Positions 33,400-42,397 are shown, numbered from the stretch's first letter. The stretch is DNA of 56,680 bases from an uncultured Burkholderiales bacterium (GCA_946480465.1 CAMLJY010000040.1:1-56680), one strand, 5' to 3'. Program-made: numbers and translations. Notes: generated by a model from the sequence alone, not told the origin.

Positions 33400-36075
33400 C
33401 TAGCGCCTGTCGACGCCGTGCGCCGGCACGTCCGCCGCCCCGCTGTCCGCCTGCTGCGCCCGCAGCGAAGCCAGCAGCTCGAGGATGGCCGCCGATTCGA
33501 AGTCGTCGGCCAGCCGCGTCAGGCGAGCGGCCAGCGGGCGATAGGCCGCGTCGGACGCCGCCAGGTGCCCGGCATGGGCCCGGATGCTGCGCATGTTGCC
33601 GATGCGGGCCAGCCGCAGCAGCGTCTCCAGGTCGTCCGGCGCCGGCGCCACCAGCGGTCCCGGCTCACCGGTGTCCCCCGGCGCCGGCGCGGCGTCGCCG
33701 TGCTGCCAGCGCAGGTCCAGCAGGCGGCCGATCTCCGGCAGCAGCCGCGCGAAGTCGATCGGCTTGGGCAGGAAGCCGTTGGCGCCGAGCGCCAGGCTGT
33801 CCTGCTGGTCGGCCGCCGATGCATTGGCCGAGACGACGATGATCGGCAGGCCGGCAAAGTCCGGCAGGGCGCGCAGGCGGCGGGTGGCCTCCGCGCCGTC
33901 CATCACCGGCATCACCCGGTCCATCAGCACCAGGTCGGGCCGCTGGTCCTGCACGCTGCGCAGGGCCTCCGCGCCGTTCTCGGCCTGCAGGGTCTCGAAG
34001 CCGAGCCGGCCGAGGAACTGGACCAGCGGGGCCCGGTTGACCTCGATGTCGTCGACGATCAGCACCTTGCGCCGGGGCCCGTCGTAGCCGCTGATGCCGG
34101 CGATGGCCGACGCCGTGGCGGCGAGCCGCTGCCCCGCCAGTGGCAGGTCCAGGTCGAACCAGAACCGGCTGCCCTGGCCGACGCGACTCTCGACGCGGAT
34201 CTCGCTGCCCATCAGCCCCACCAACTGGGCGCTGATGGCCAGCCCGAGCCCGGCCCCGCCGAAGCGCCGCTGCACGTCGGCCGCCTGCTCGAAGGGGCGA
34301 AACAGGCGTTCGAGCTGCTCGGGATCGATGCCGATGCCCGTGTCCTCCACCTCGAAGCGCAGCCGCGCGCGCCGCGCATCCGCATCCAGCACGGTCACGC
34401 GCAGGGCCACGCGGCCGCGCTGCGTGAACTTGACCGCGTTGTTCAGCAGGTTCAGCAGCACCTGGCGCAGGCGCTTCTCGTCGGCGCGCAGCGCGGTCGG
34501 CAGGTCGCCGACCACCTCGTGGTCCAGCTGCAGCTCCTTGCGCCGGACCTCGACGCCGGCGATGTCGGTGACGGTGCGCAGCAGGCTGCGCAGGTCGGTG
34601 TCCTCGACGTACAGCTCGACCTTGCCGGCCTCGATGCGCGCCAGGTCGAGCATGTCGTTGATCAGCAGCAGCAGGTGCTCGCCGCTGCGCTGGATGGTGG
34701 CCAGGCCGGCGGCCTGCCGCGGGCTCAGGTCGGGGTCGCCGCCCAGGATCTGCGCGTAGCCGAGCACGGCGTTCAGCGGCGTGCGCAACTCGTGGCTCAT
34801 GTTCGCCAGGAAGCCGCTCTTGGCGCGGCTGGCCGCTTCAGCCGCGGTCTTGGCCTGCTGCGCTTCGCCGTAGGCGGACTCCAGGTCCGCGATGGTCCGT
34901 GCCAGCCGCGCCGTCATGGTGTTGAAGCTGGACGCGAGCATGCCGATCTCGTCGCGCGCTTCGGCCGGCGCCTGGGCGGCGAGGTCGCCGGCGGCGATCT
35001 GCCCGGCCACCTGGGTCAGGCGCTGCACCGGCCCCACGATGCTGCGCCGCAGGACGAAGGCCATGGCCACGCCGAACGCGATGGCCGCGAAGCCGCCGGC
35101 CACCGTCTGCGCGCGCGAGCGCGCGAGGCTGTCGCGCGCGCGCGCCAGGCCGGCCTGCAGGTCGCGCTGCTGGCGGGCGGTGATCTGGTGCAGCAGGTCG
35201 AGCAGCGCACCGGCCTGCGGCACGACCTCGGTGCGGTAGAGGTACAGGTCCTCGAACGCACGTTCGCCATCCAGGACGGCCCGCACCTGCAGGGCCAGTT
35301 CGGTCAACTCGGTGCGGGCCGTGGCCACGTGGTCCAGGTGTGCGCGCTGGGCCGGACTGAGCCAGGGGCGCCGGGCGCTCAGCGCATCCCAGTCCGAGGC
35401 ATTGGCCACCAGTTGTGGGCCGTAATTGAGCTTGAAGTTGCTTTCGCCCGAGGCACCGAAGGCCATCACGTTGGTGGCCAGCGCGTCGAACGAACTCTGG
35501 AACGAGAGCATCGCCGCCAGGATCTCGCGGTTCACCGCGTCTCCCGGGCGGGCCTTCTGCAGTTCGATCATCGCCTCGGTCTCGGCCAGCACGCGCACGC
35601 GCCGCGCCTGCACGTCGATGCGGGACAGCCGCAGCGCCGGCCGGTTGCGCAGCGGGTCCTCGTGCAGCTCGAAGAGCTTCGGCGGCAGCTGCTTCCAGCG
35701 CGCATAGCCCTGCGTCAGGGCCTGCACGCGCCCACGCTCCTCCGTCTCCCAGCCCTCGGTGAGGCGCTGCAGCGAGGCCAACGCCTTCTCGAAGGCCTGG
35801 CGCGCCGCGTCGTACTGCTCGATGTCGGCCGGGTCGGAGAGCACCAGGTAGCCGCGCAGGTGCAGCTGCATGCGCAGCAGCGCTTCCTGGGCCTGGGCCG
35901 ACGCCAGCGAGGCCGGCGCGCGCACCGCCTCGCTCACTTCGATGTCGCGGGTGGCGTCGCGCCCCGCCACGAAGGCCAGGGCCACGACCAGCAGCGTCAG
36001 GCCGACGAGGATGCCGAAGCCGACGGTCAGCTTGGTGCCGATGCCCGGCTGCGCGGCCCGGATGACGCGGCGCAT
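33400..36075 (-). CDS. Transmembrane hybrid histidine kinase
   Basis: An 891-aa hybrid kinase. Span 1 about residues 17-38, a long helical periplasmic domain (about 40-325), span 2 about 325-343, HAMP (345-398), coiled coil, HisKA with His428 in ANMSHELRTPLNAVLG, HATPase_c (LLNNAVKF, EDTGIGID, GAGLGLAIS), and a receiver at about 668-790 with Asp719 in LVLMDRVMPVMDG. A helical C-terminal region (about 810-870) could be a small Hpt-like or scaffold domain, but no obvious phospho-His motif. It starts 9 bp after the solute-binding-protein gene, so that protein is the likely periplasmic ligand-presenting partner. Confidence 0.85.
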   Translation of the reverse strand: MRRVIRAAQPGIGTKLTVGFGILVGLTLLVVALAFVAGRDATRDIEVSEAVRAPASLASAQAQEALLRMQLHLRGYLVLSDPADIEQYDAARQAFEKALASLQRLTEGWETEERGRVQALTQGYARWKQLPPKLFELHEDPLRNRPALRLSRIDVQARRVRVLAETEAMIELQKARPGDAVNREILAAMLSFQSSFDALATNVMAFGASGESNFKLNYGPQLVANASDWDALSARRPWLSPAQRAHLDHVATARTELTELALQVRAVLDGERAFEDLYLYRTEVVPQAGALLDLLHQITARQQRDLQAGLARARDSLARSRAQTVAGGFAAIAFGVAMAFVLRRSIVGPVQRLTQVAGQIAAGDLAAQAPAEARDEIGMLASSFNTMTARLARTIADLESAYGEAQQAKTAAEAASRAKSGFLANMSHELRTPLNAVLGYAQILGGDPDLSPRQAAGLATIQRSGEHLLLLINDMLDLARIEAGKVELYVEDTDLRSLLRTVTDIAGVEVRRKELQLDHEVVGDLPTALRADEKRLRQVLLNLLNNAVKFTQRGRVALRVTVLDADARRARLRFEVEDTGIGIDPEQLERLFRPFEQAADVQRRFGGAGLGLAISAQLVGLMGSEIRVESRVGQGSRFWFDLDLPLAGQRLAATASAIAGISGYDGPRRKVLIVDDIEVNRAPLVQFLGRLGFETLQAENGAEALRSVQDQRPDLVLMDRVMPVMDGAEATRRLRALPDFAGLPIIVVSANASAADQQDSLALGANGFLPKPIDFARLLPEIGRLLDLRWQHGDAAPAPGDTGEPGPLVAPAPDDLETLLRLARIGNMRSIRAHAGHLAASDAAYRPLAARLTRLADDFESAAILELLASLRAQQADSGAADVPAHGVDRR

Positions 36076-36084
36076 GCCCGCGCT

Positions 36085-37689
36085 TCAGAAGCCCAGCGAC
36101 GCGCGATAGGACTCCCGCTGTCGGTCACGGCCGAGGCGGATCGTGATTTCCTCGAAGTCGGTGACGGTGGCCTTCAGTGCCGCCGCCGGGCTGAGCTGCC
36201 CGCTGGCCGCCTCCACCAGGTGCAGGTCCAGCGCCAGCCAGTAGCTGTAGGCCCCCGGGATGCGCAGGTAGGGAAACTGCTGCCTGTCGCTGAAGGTGCG
36301 CTGGAAGGCGAGCAGGTAGTCGCGGACGTCGGCCTCGTCCCAGCCGGCGCGCAGGTAGGGATCGATCGTTCCCGTGCCCTCGGGCGGCAGGAACTGGAAG
36401 CGGCGCCCGGGGTCGACGCCGTCCGAGCCGCGCGCCCCGAACACCAGCGCCTTCTCCTTGGCCGCCAGCAGCGAGAGCAGGAAATACGTGGCCTCGGGCG
36501 CCTTGGAGTACCTGGAAATGACACCGGCCCAGGACGCCCCGGTGGTGTTGCCGACCCGGTTGAGTGCCTCGGTCTTCACCCACTTGCCCTGGCCGAGGTC
36601 GTAGTACTCGTGGCTGCCGGGGATCTGCGCCGCGCCGGTCTTGCCCCTGACCTTGCTGCCGGCCTGCTGCGCCAGCGCGCCGAGATCGCCCCAGGTCAGC
36701 GCGAAGGCCGCGCGGCCGGCGAGGAAGTGGTCCCAGCCGCGGCCGTGGTCCCAGGTCAGCATCTCGCGCGGGCCGAACTTCACCAGCTCGACGAAGGTCT
36801 CCAGCGCGCGCACGTGGCCGGGGCTGTCGACCAGGGGCTTCATGGTCTGCGGATCGAACCAGTACAGCTTGGGGTTCGTCGGGCCGATCAGGAAGGAGGC
36901 GGACAGCGACATGAAATTGAACATGCCCTGGCTGCCGGGCTTCAGCGCCAGCACGATGCCGTGGTCCGGCGTGCCGTCGCCATTGAGGTCCTGGCCCGTG
37001 AAGTACTCGGCCGCGTCGCGGAACTGGGCCCAGGTCTGCGGCACGCCCAGCGCATAGCCGTACTTCTGCCGGAAGGCGGCCTGGTGCCGCGGATCGGCGA
37101 GCAGGTCGCGGCGGAAGTACATCACCTGGCCGTCGTGGTCGTAGGCGACCATGTACTTCTTGCCGCCGTAGGACAGCAGGTTGCGCGGGCCGGGCAGCAC
37201 GTCGTCGACGTTCCACTTCGGGAAGCGCGGGTCGTCGTACCAGGCGTCGTAGGACAGCAGGTGGCCGCCTGCCACCATGTCGCCGATCCACCAGCCGCCG
37301 GCAATCGACGCATCGAACTTGCCGACGCGGTTGGTCATGTCGGAAATGATGGTCGGGTAGTGCTCGATGCCCGGCATGCGCACGATATCGAGCTCCGCGC
37401 CGGTGGCCGCCTCGAATTCCTCCTCCACCTCCATCAGCGCGATGCTGATGGCGCTCTTGGTGGCGATCACCGTCACCTTCTGTCCCGCGAACGGGCACTT
37501 GCCCGGCGCGCAGGGTGGCGCCACGGCCGGCACCGGCAAGGCGCTGGGCTGGACCACGGTGACGCTGGTGCTCTCGGGGCGGGGGGTGGCTCCCTTCGGC
37601 GGATCGGCGGCGCGGGCCGGCCAGGCGCAGGCGGCCAGCAGCAGGATGCACAGGAACCGGTGTGGGCGCAGGGGGGTGCTGGACATCAT
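36085..37689 (-). CDS. Orphan ABC-type extracellular solute-binding protein, family 1
   Basis: A 534-aa exported protein. Signal sequence about residues 8-28, with LLAAC ending at Cys21 as a possible lipobox and ARAA as a signal-peptidase-I alternative. Mature motifs VTVIATKSAISIALMEVEEE, GWWIGDMVAGG and YDHDGQVMYFRRDLLAD fit the sugar-type (family 1) binding-protein fold. DLNGDGTPD (234-242) looks like a calcium-binding loop. An N-terminal CAPGKC segment could form a disulfide. Start ATG 37689 has AGGAGG 5 nt upstream. No permease or ATPase is nearby; it sits between two kinase genes, 9 bp before the transmembrane one, so a sensing role is inferred. Confidence 0.8.
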   Translation of the reverse strand: MMSSTPLRPHRFLCILLLAACAWPARAADPPKGATPRPESTSVTVVQPSALPVPAVAPPCAPGKCPFAGQKVTVIATKSAISIALMEVEEEFEAATGAELDIVRMPGIEHYPTIISDMTNRVGKFDASIAGGWWIGDMVAGGHLLSYDAWYDDPRFPKWNVDDVLPGPRNLLSYGGKKYMVAYDHDGQVMYFRRDLLADPRHQAAFRQKYGYALGVPQTWAQFRDAAEYFTGQDLNGDGTPDHGIVLALKPGSQGMFNFMSLSASFLIGPTNPKLYWFDPQTMKPLVDSPGHVRALETFVELVKFGPREMLTWDHGRGWDHFLAGRAAFALTWGDLGALAQQAGSKVRGKTGAAQIPGSHEYYDLGQGKWVKTEALNRVGNTTGASWAGVISRYSKAPEATYFLLSLLAAKEKALVFGARGSDGVDPGRRFQFLPPEGTGTIDPYLRAGWDEADVRDYLLAFQRTFSDRQQFPYLRIPGAYSYWLALDLHLVEAASGQLSPAAALKATVTDFEEITIRLGRDRQRESYRASLGF

Positions 37690-37763
37690 CGCGGCCTCCT
37701 GGGCAGTGGGACAGCGGCGATTCTGGGCGTTCGGCGCGCCGCCGAACACGGTGCAAAACCCGA

Positions 37764-38978
37764 TCAGCCGCCGGTTGGCACGCGCGGCAGGGTGAACCTG
37801 AAGCTCGAACCCTGGCCCGCGGTGGATTCCACCCAGATGCGCCCGCCATGCCGCTCGACGATGCGCTTGCACAGCGCCAGGCCGATGCCGGTGCCCGGGT
37901 ATTCATTGCGCCCGTGCAGGCGCTGGAACAGCACGAACACGCGTTCGAAATGCTCGGGGGCGATGCCGATGCCGTTGTCGCTGACCGAAAAGCAATGGCC
38001 CTCGTCAGTGGCCTGCGCCGACACGTGCACCCGCGGCGCCTGCTCGCCGCGGAACTTGATGGCATTGGCGATCAGGTTCTGGAACAGCTGCAGCAGCTGC
38101 ACCGCATCGCCATTCACCGTGGGCAGGGGGTCTTCGGTGATGGTGGCGCCGCTCTCCGCGATCGCCACCTGCAATTGCAGGCGCGCGGTGGCCAGCACCT
38201 GCGCGCAATCGGTCGGGGCGAAGGGCCGGGCCTTGGTGCTGACGCGGGACAGCACCAGCAGGTCGTTGATCATGGCCTGCATGCGCTTGGCGCCGTCCAC
38301 CGCGTAGCCGATGAACTCGTGGCCGTCCGCGTCCAGGCGGTCGCCATAGCGCCGGGTCACCAGCTGCAGGTAGCTGGCCACCATGCGCAGGGGTTCCTGC
38401 ATGTCGTGCGAGGCCACGTAGGCCAGCTGCTCCAGCTCGGTGTTCGACCGGCGCAGCGCCGCGGCGGCCTGTTCCAGCTCGGCATGCGCATGCTGCAGCT
38501 CGGCCTGCGCATGCTCCCGTGCGTGCACTTCCGCGCGCAGGTGCTGGTTCTGCCGCGCCAGTTGCCGCCGCAGCGCGTCCAGCGTCAGGTGGGTGCCGAT
38601 CCGGGCCGCCACTTCCTCGGCATTCAGCGGCTTGGTCACGTAATCCACCGCGCCCGCCCGGAAGCCCTTCACCTTGTCGTCGGTGTCGGACAGCGCGGTC
38701 ATGAAGATGATCGGGATGTCGCGCGTCGCGCCGGCCTGCTTCAGGCGCCGGCAGGTGTCGAAGCCGTCGATGCCGGGCATGACCACGTCCAGCAGGATCA
38801 GGTCCGGCCGGGCGAAGGCCGCGCGTTCGATCGCCTCCAGGCCGCTGCGCGCCACCAGCACGACGTATCCGCAGGCTTCGAGCTGGCCGGTGATGAGCTG
38901 CAGGTTGGCCGATACGTCGTCGACGATCAGGATCGATTGGGCCGGTCTGTCGTCGACGCTGTCCAGGTTCGCCGCCAT
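37764..38978 (-). CDS. Soluble receiver-histidine kinase (phytochrome-type HisKA)
   Basis: A 404-aa cytoplasmic protein. Receiver (about residues 14-135): IVDDVSANLQLI, Asp64 in LILLDVVMPGIDG, TALSDTDD, Lys in VTKPLNAEE. A long coiled coil (about 135-185) leads to HisKA with His191 in VASHDMQEPLRMV, as in phytochrome-like kinases. HATPase_c has NLIANAIKF, DNGIGI and GTGIGLALC. A GGGAGGG-type Shine-Dalgarno precedes ATG 38978. It is the first gene of the cluster that continues with the solute-binding protein (74-bp gap) and hybrid kinase. Confidence 0.85.
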   Translation of the reverse strand: MAANLDSVDDRPAQSILIVDDVSANLQLITGQLEACGYVVLVARSGLEAIERAAFARPDLILLDVVMPGIDGFDTCRRLKQAGATRDIPIIFMTALSDTDDKVKGFRAGAVDYVTKPLNAEEVAARIGTHLTLDALRRQLARQNQHLRAEVHAREHAQAELQHAHAELEQAAAALRRSNTELEQLAYVASHDMQEPLRMVASYLQLVTRRYGDRLDADGHEFIGYAVDGAKRMQAMINDLLVLSRVSTKARPFAPTDCAQVLATARLQLQVAIAESGATITEDPLPTVNGDAVQLLQLFQNLIANAIKFRGEQAPRVHVSAQATDEGHCFSVSDNGIGIAPEHFERVFVLFQRLHGRNEYPGTGIGLALCKRIVERHGGRIWVESTAGQGSSFRFTLPRVPTGG

Positions 38979-39180
38979 CGATGCTTCCCTCCCTCGCCAG
39001 AGGTGCGGCTGAGTCTACGCGCATACCAGCCCGGCAGGCATGCCAGCGGTGGCACGGCCAGGACGCCAGGCCTGCTGAGCGTCGTAGCCCGGCAGCGTGT
39101 TCATGATGGGCCGACGCCATGGTTCCCCGGGCCGCGGACGGCGCCGGGCGAAGAGGCGCTTCCGACGGCCGCCGCGCCAC

Positions 39181-39204
39181 CGATATGTATAGTCCGCCAT
39201 AGCG
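39181..39204 (+). promoter_or_regulatory. Candidate ModE operator upstream of modA
   Basis: The 24-bp block starts CGATAT and ends CATAGCG. Its outer half-sites CGnTAT...CATAnCG are the same as in the E. coli modA operator, at identical overall length, as I recall that sequence. It lies 112 bp before modA, inside a 337-bp gap that also has a TGTATACA palindrome with a TATACA at 39274-39279 as a possible -10. It fits the modE gene in the same operon. No other gene is seen in the gap. Confidence 0.5.
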
Positions 39205-39315
39205 CTGCGGCGCCTGGTAGCTGCGAGAACGCCGAGTCTCGATGGATGCCAGGCGTTCCAGGGACATGCGCTGTATACACTGGTTGATCACGCTCCCCCC
39301 CCGCGCCTCGCCCGC

Positions 39316-40071
39316 ATGAATCGCCTCCTGCCCCGCACGCTCGCGGCCGTCCTGGCCGGCACGCTCGGCCTGGCCGCCCAGGCGGCCGATCTCACCGTGT
39401 CGGCGGCGGCCAGCCTCGGCAACGCCTTTCGCGCGCTGGCGCCGCTGTTCGAGGCGGAGAACCCGGGCATCCGCGTGCGGTACAACTTCGGCGCCTCGGG
39501 CGCATTGCTGCAGCAGATCGCCAAGGGGGCGCCGGCCGACGTGTTCGCCAGCGCCGACCAGGAGACCCTGGACCAGGCCCAGGCGCAGGGCCTGCTGAAG
39601 GCGGGGCTGCGCCGCGACTTCGCTTCCAACGCGCTGGTCGTCATCGTGCCGGCCGCGCGCGCCGCGGCGCCGAAGGCGCTGGCCGAGCTGGCGCAGCCGG
39701 CCTATGCCCGCATCGCCATCGGCCTGCCGGCCAGCGTGCCGGCCGGGCGCTACACCCGGTCGGTGCTGGAGGCGGCCCGGCTGTGGAGCGCCATCGAGCC
39801 GAAGATGATCGGCGCCCACAACGTCCGCCAGGCCCTCGACTACGTGGCACGGTCCGAGGTCGACGCGGGCTTCGTCTACGCGACCGACGCCGCGCTGATG
39901 CCCGGCAAGGTGAAGGTGGCCCTGACCGTGCCGACGCCGCAGCCGGTGCGCTACCCGGCCGCGGTGCTGGCCGGCGCTCCTAATGCGCAAGAGGCGCGGC
40001 TATTCATCGAGTTCCTGGGGTCGCCGAAAGCCCAGGCGGTGCTGTCCGGGCACGGCTTCGGCAGGCCCTGA
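39316..40071 (+). CDS. modA: Molybdate-binding periplasmic protein ModA
   Basis: A 251-aa solute-binding protein with signal peptide NRLLPRTLAAVLAGTLGLAA (cleavage near AQAA). The mature start DLTVSAAASLGNAFRALAP contains the oxyanion-binding AAASL motif. YNFGASGALLQQIAKGAPAD, then FASNALVVIVP and DAGFVYATDA, complete the ModA pattern. It captures molybdate or tungstate in the periplasm. It is followed by modB after 15 bp. Expression is probably repressed by ModE-molybdate through the site upstream. Confidence 0.92.
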   Translation: MNRLLPRTLAAVLAGTLGLAAQAADLTVSAAASLGNAFRALAPLFEAENPGIRVRYNFGASGALLQQIAKGAPADVFASADQETLDQAQAQGLLKAGLRRDFASNALVVIVPAARAAAPKALAELAQPAYARIAIGLPASVPAGRYTRSVLEAARLWSAIEPKMIGAHNVRQALDYVARSEVDAGFVYATDAALMPGKVKVALTVPTPQPVRYPAAVLAGAPNAQEARLFIEFLGSPKAQAVLSGHGFGRP

Positions 40072-40086
40072 GCACAGGCACGGCAC

Positions 40087-40761
40087 ATGGGCGAGGCCTG
40101 GACCGCACTGGCGCTGACGCTGAAGGTCGCGGGCTGGGCCACGGCGCTGAACCTGCTGTTCGGCGTCGGCGTCGGCTACGCGATGGCGCATGCGCGCTTC
40201 CGCGGCCGCGATGCCGTCGATGCGGTGCTCACGCTGCCGATGGTGATGCCGCCCACGGTGCTGGGCTACTACCTGCTGGTCGTCATCGGCAGCCAGGGGC
40301 CGGTGGGCGCCTGGCTGCTGCAGCATTTCGGCATCCGGCTCATCTTCACGTGGCAGGCGGCGGTCATCGCGGCCACGGTGGTGGCCTTTCCGCTGGTGTT
40401 CAAGGCCGCGCGCGCGGCCTTCGAGGTGGTGGAGCCGCAGCTCGAGGACGCCGCCCGCACGCTGGGCATCAGCGAATGGGCGGTGTTCTTCCGCGTCTCG
40501 CTGCCGCTGGCCTGGCGCGGCATCCTGGCCGGGCTGCTGCTGTCCTTCGCGCGGGCGATGGGCGAATTCGGCGCCACGCTGATGGTGGCCGGCAGCATCG
40601 CCGGCCAGACGCAGACGCTGTCGATCGCCGTCTACGAGGCCGTGCAGGCCGGGCAGGACGACACCGCCAACTTCCTCGTCGCGGTCACCTCGATCACCTG
40701 CATCGCGGTGCTGCTGGGCGCGGGCCGGCTGGCGCCCGGGCGCGTGGCGGCGCGGGGCTGA
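40087..40761 (+). CDS. modB: Molybdate ABC transporter permease ModB
   Basis: A 224-aa permease with about five or six spans. The start MGEAWTALALTLKVAGWATA is typical. The coupling-helix EAA motif is EDAARTLGISEWAVFFRVSLP, here followed by AWRGILAGLLLSFARAMGEFG, and the end GQTQTLSIAVYEAVQAG is characteristic of ModB. It forms the homodimeric molybdate channel driven by ModC. A 26-bp gap separates it from modC. Confidence 0.92.
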   Translation: MGEAWTALALTLKVAGWATALNLLFGVGVGYAMAHARFRGRDAVDAVLTLPMVMPPTVLGYYLLVVIGSQGPVGAWLLQHFGIRLIFTWQAAVIAATVVAFPLVFKAARAAFEVVEPQLEDAARTLGISEWAVFFRVSLPLAWRGILAGLLLSFARAMGEFGATLMVAGSIAGQTQTLSIAVYEAVQAGQDDTANFLVAVTSITCIAVLLGAGRLAPGRVAARG

Positions 40762-40787
40762 AGGCGCGTGGCAGTGGGAGCCGCACC

Positions 40788-41483
40788 ATGATCTGGGACA
40801 TCGCGCTGCACAAGCAGCTGCGCCACGGCCGGGCGCGCTTCACGCTGGACCTGCATTTCGCCAGCGATGCGCAGCGCGTGGTGCTGCGCGGGCCGTCCGG
40901 CTCGGGCAAGACCCAGACGCTGCGCATGATCGCCGGCATCACCCGCGCCGACGCCGGCCGCGCCGTGGTGGCCGGCCGCGTGCTGTGCGACAGCGAGCGC
41001 GGCATCGTGCTGTCGCCGCAGCAGCGGCGCCTGGGCTGCGTGTTCCAGGACTACGCGCTGTTCCCGCACCTCACGGTGCGGCAGAACATCGCCTTCGCGG
41101 CGCACCGCGGCTGGCTCAACCCGGGCCGCCGGGTGCAGGATGCGCGGGCCGAGCGCTGGATCGAGGCCTTTCACCTCGGCCCCGTGGCCGCTCACTATCC
41201 GCATCAGCTGTCGGGCGGCCAGCGCCAGCGCACGGCGCTGGCGCGTGCGCTGGTCGCCGAACCGACCGCGCTGCTGCTCGACGAACCCTTCGCCGCGCTG
41301 GACAAGGCCCTGCGCGAGAGGCTGCGCGCCGAGCTGCGCGAGCTGCTGACGGCGCTGCACCTGCCGATGCTGCTGATCACGCACGACGACGACGACGTGC
41401 GCGCGCTCGCCGAGCACGTCGTGCACATCGATGCCGGCCGCGTGATCGATGCCGCGGCGCCGTGCGCCGGCGTGGCGGATTGA
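40788..41483 (+). CDS. modC: Molybdate ABC transporter ATPase ModC (short form)
   Basis: A 231-aa ABC ATPase. Walker A GPSGSGKTQ, Q-loop FQDYALFPHLTVRQNI, signature LSGGQRQRTALARAL, Walker B LLLDEPFAALD and H-loop ITHDDDD are intact. It ends right after the ATPase domain, so it lacks the C-terminal TOBE/MOP regulatory domain of classical ~350-aa ModC. The ATG at 40788 gives the normal N-terminus. Molybdate sensing may rest entirely with ModE, which keeps two MOP repeats. It lies between modB and modE in one operon. Confidence 0.88.
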   Translation: MIWDIALHKQLRHGRARFTLDLHFASDAQRVVLRGPSGSGKTQTLRMIAGITRADAGRAVVAGRVLCDSERGIVLSPQQRRLGCVFQDYALFPHLTVRQNIAFAAHRGWLNPGRRVQDARAERWIEAFHLGPVAAHYPHQLSGGQRQRTALARALVAEPTALLLDEPFAALDKALRERLRAELRELLTALHLPMLLITHDDDDVRALAEHVVHIDAGRVIDAAAPCAGVAD

Positions 41484-41494
41484 GGAGGCCGCGC

Positions 41495-42364
41495 ATGCCC
41501 GCCGCCGCGCGCCCCGGCCGTTCCGCCAAGTCCGCACCCGGCCGGGCGCCGCGCGGGCGCAAGAAGCCGCGGCTGCAGCTGGAGGGCCAGCTGTGGATGG
41601 CGGTGGGCGACCAGAACCTCGGCGGCCCCGGCCGCATCGGCCTGCTGCGCGCGGTGGCCGAGCACGGCTCCATCACGCAGGCCGCCAAGGCCTTCGGCAT
41701 GAGCTACAAGGGCGCGTGGGACGCCATCGATGCGATGAACACGCTGTCCGGCGCGCCCTTGGTCGAGCGCGGCACCGGTGGCCGGGGCGGCGGCTTCACG
41801 CGGCTGACCGACCACGGCCGGCGGCTCGTCGAGCGCTTCGAGGCCGTGGCCGTGGTGCACCAGCGCTTCCTGGCGCTGCTGGACCGCAACTGCATGGACC
41901 TGGACCGGGACTTCTCCCTGCTGAGGGTGTTGAACATGAAGACCAGCGCCCGCAACCAGTGGGTCGGCACGGTGAGCGGCATCCGTGCCGGGGCGGTGAA
42001 CGACGAGGTGGAGCTGACCCTGGCCGGCGGCACGCGGCTGGTCGCCATCGTCACCCGCGAGAGCACGCAGGCGCTGGACCTGCGCCTGCAGCAGACCGCG
42101 ATGGCGCTGGTCAAGGCCTCGGCGGTGCTGGTCGCCACCGACCTGGGAGACGCCCGGGTCTCGGCGCGCAACCAGCTGCACGGCAGTGTCCGCTCGGTGA
42201 CGCCGGGCGCGGTCAATGCCGAGGTGCTCATCGAGACGGCGGACGGGGTGGGCATCGTCGCCGTCGTCACCCAGGCCGCCGTGCGCGAGCTGGCGCTGGC
42301 CCCCGGCGTGCCGGCCACGGCGCTGGTCAGCGCCGCCGACGTGATCCTGGCCGTGGTTGCCTGA
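41495..42364 (+). CDS. modE: Molybdate-responsive regulator ModE
   Basis: A 289-aa regulator. A Lys/Arg/Pro-rich extension (about 1-28) precedes the winged helix (VAEHGSITQAAKAFGMSYKG, then AWDAIDAMNTLSGAPLVER). Two MOP/TOBE molybdate-binding repeats follow: ARNQWVGTVSGIRAGAVNDE near 150 and ARNQLHGSVRSVTPGAVNAE near 220. GAGGAGG at 41482-41488 precedes ATG 41495. It is the last gene of modABCE and likely represses the operon with molybdate bound. Last-position modE and the basic N-terminal tail are variations on the E. coli arrangement. Confidence 0.92.
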   Translation: MPAAARPGRSAKSAPGRAPRGRKKPRLQLEGQLWMAVGDQNLGGPGRIGLLRAVAEHGSITQAAKAFGMSYKGAWDAIDAMNTLSGAPLVERGTGGRGGGFTRLTDHGRRLVERFEAVAVVHQRFLALLDRNCMDLDRDFSLLRVLNMKTSARNQWVGTVSGIRAGAVNDEVELTLAGGTRLVAIVTRESTQALDLRLQQTAMALVKASAVLVATDLGDARVSARNQLHGSVRSVTPGAVNAEVLIETADGVGIVAVVTQAAVRELALAPGVPATALVSAADVILAVVA

Positions 42365-42397
42365 GCCGGGCGGCCGGCCGGGGCGAGCCGCGGCGGT

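Noticed and set aside
33268..38307. Plus-strand open frame of about 1680 codons
   Set aside because: It lies antisense to the hybrid kinase and solute-binding-protein genes. It is rich in Arg, Gln and His with no domain, as expected from the complement of GC-rich genes.
42365..42397. Intrinsic terminator between modE and the methyltransferase gene
   Set aside because: A GC-rich inverted stretch exists, but there is no T-run on either strand.
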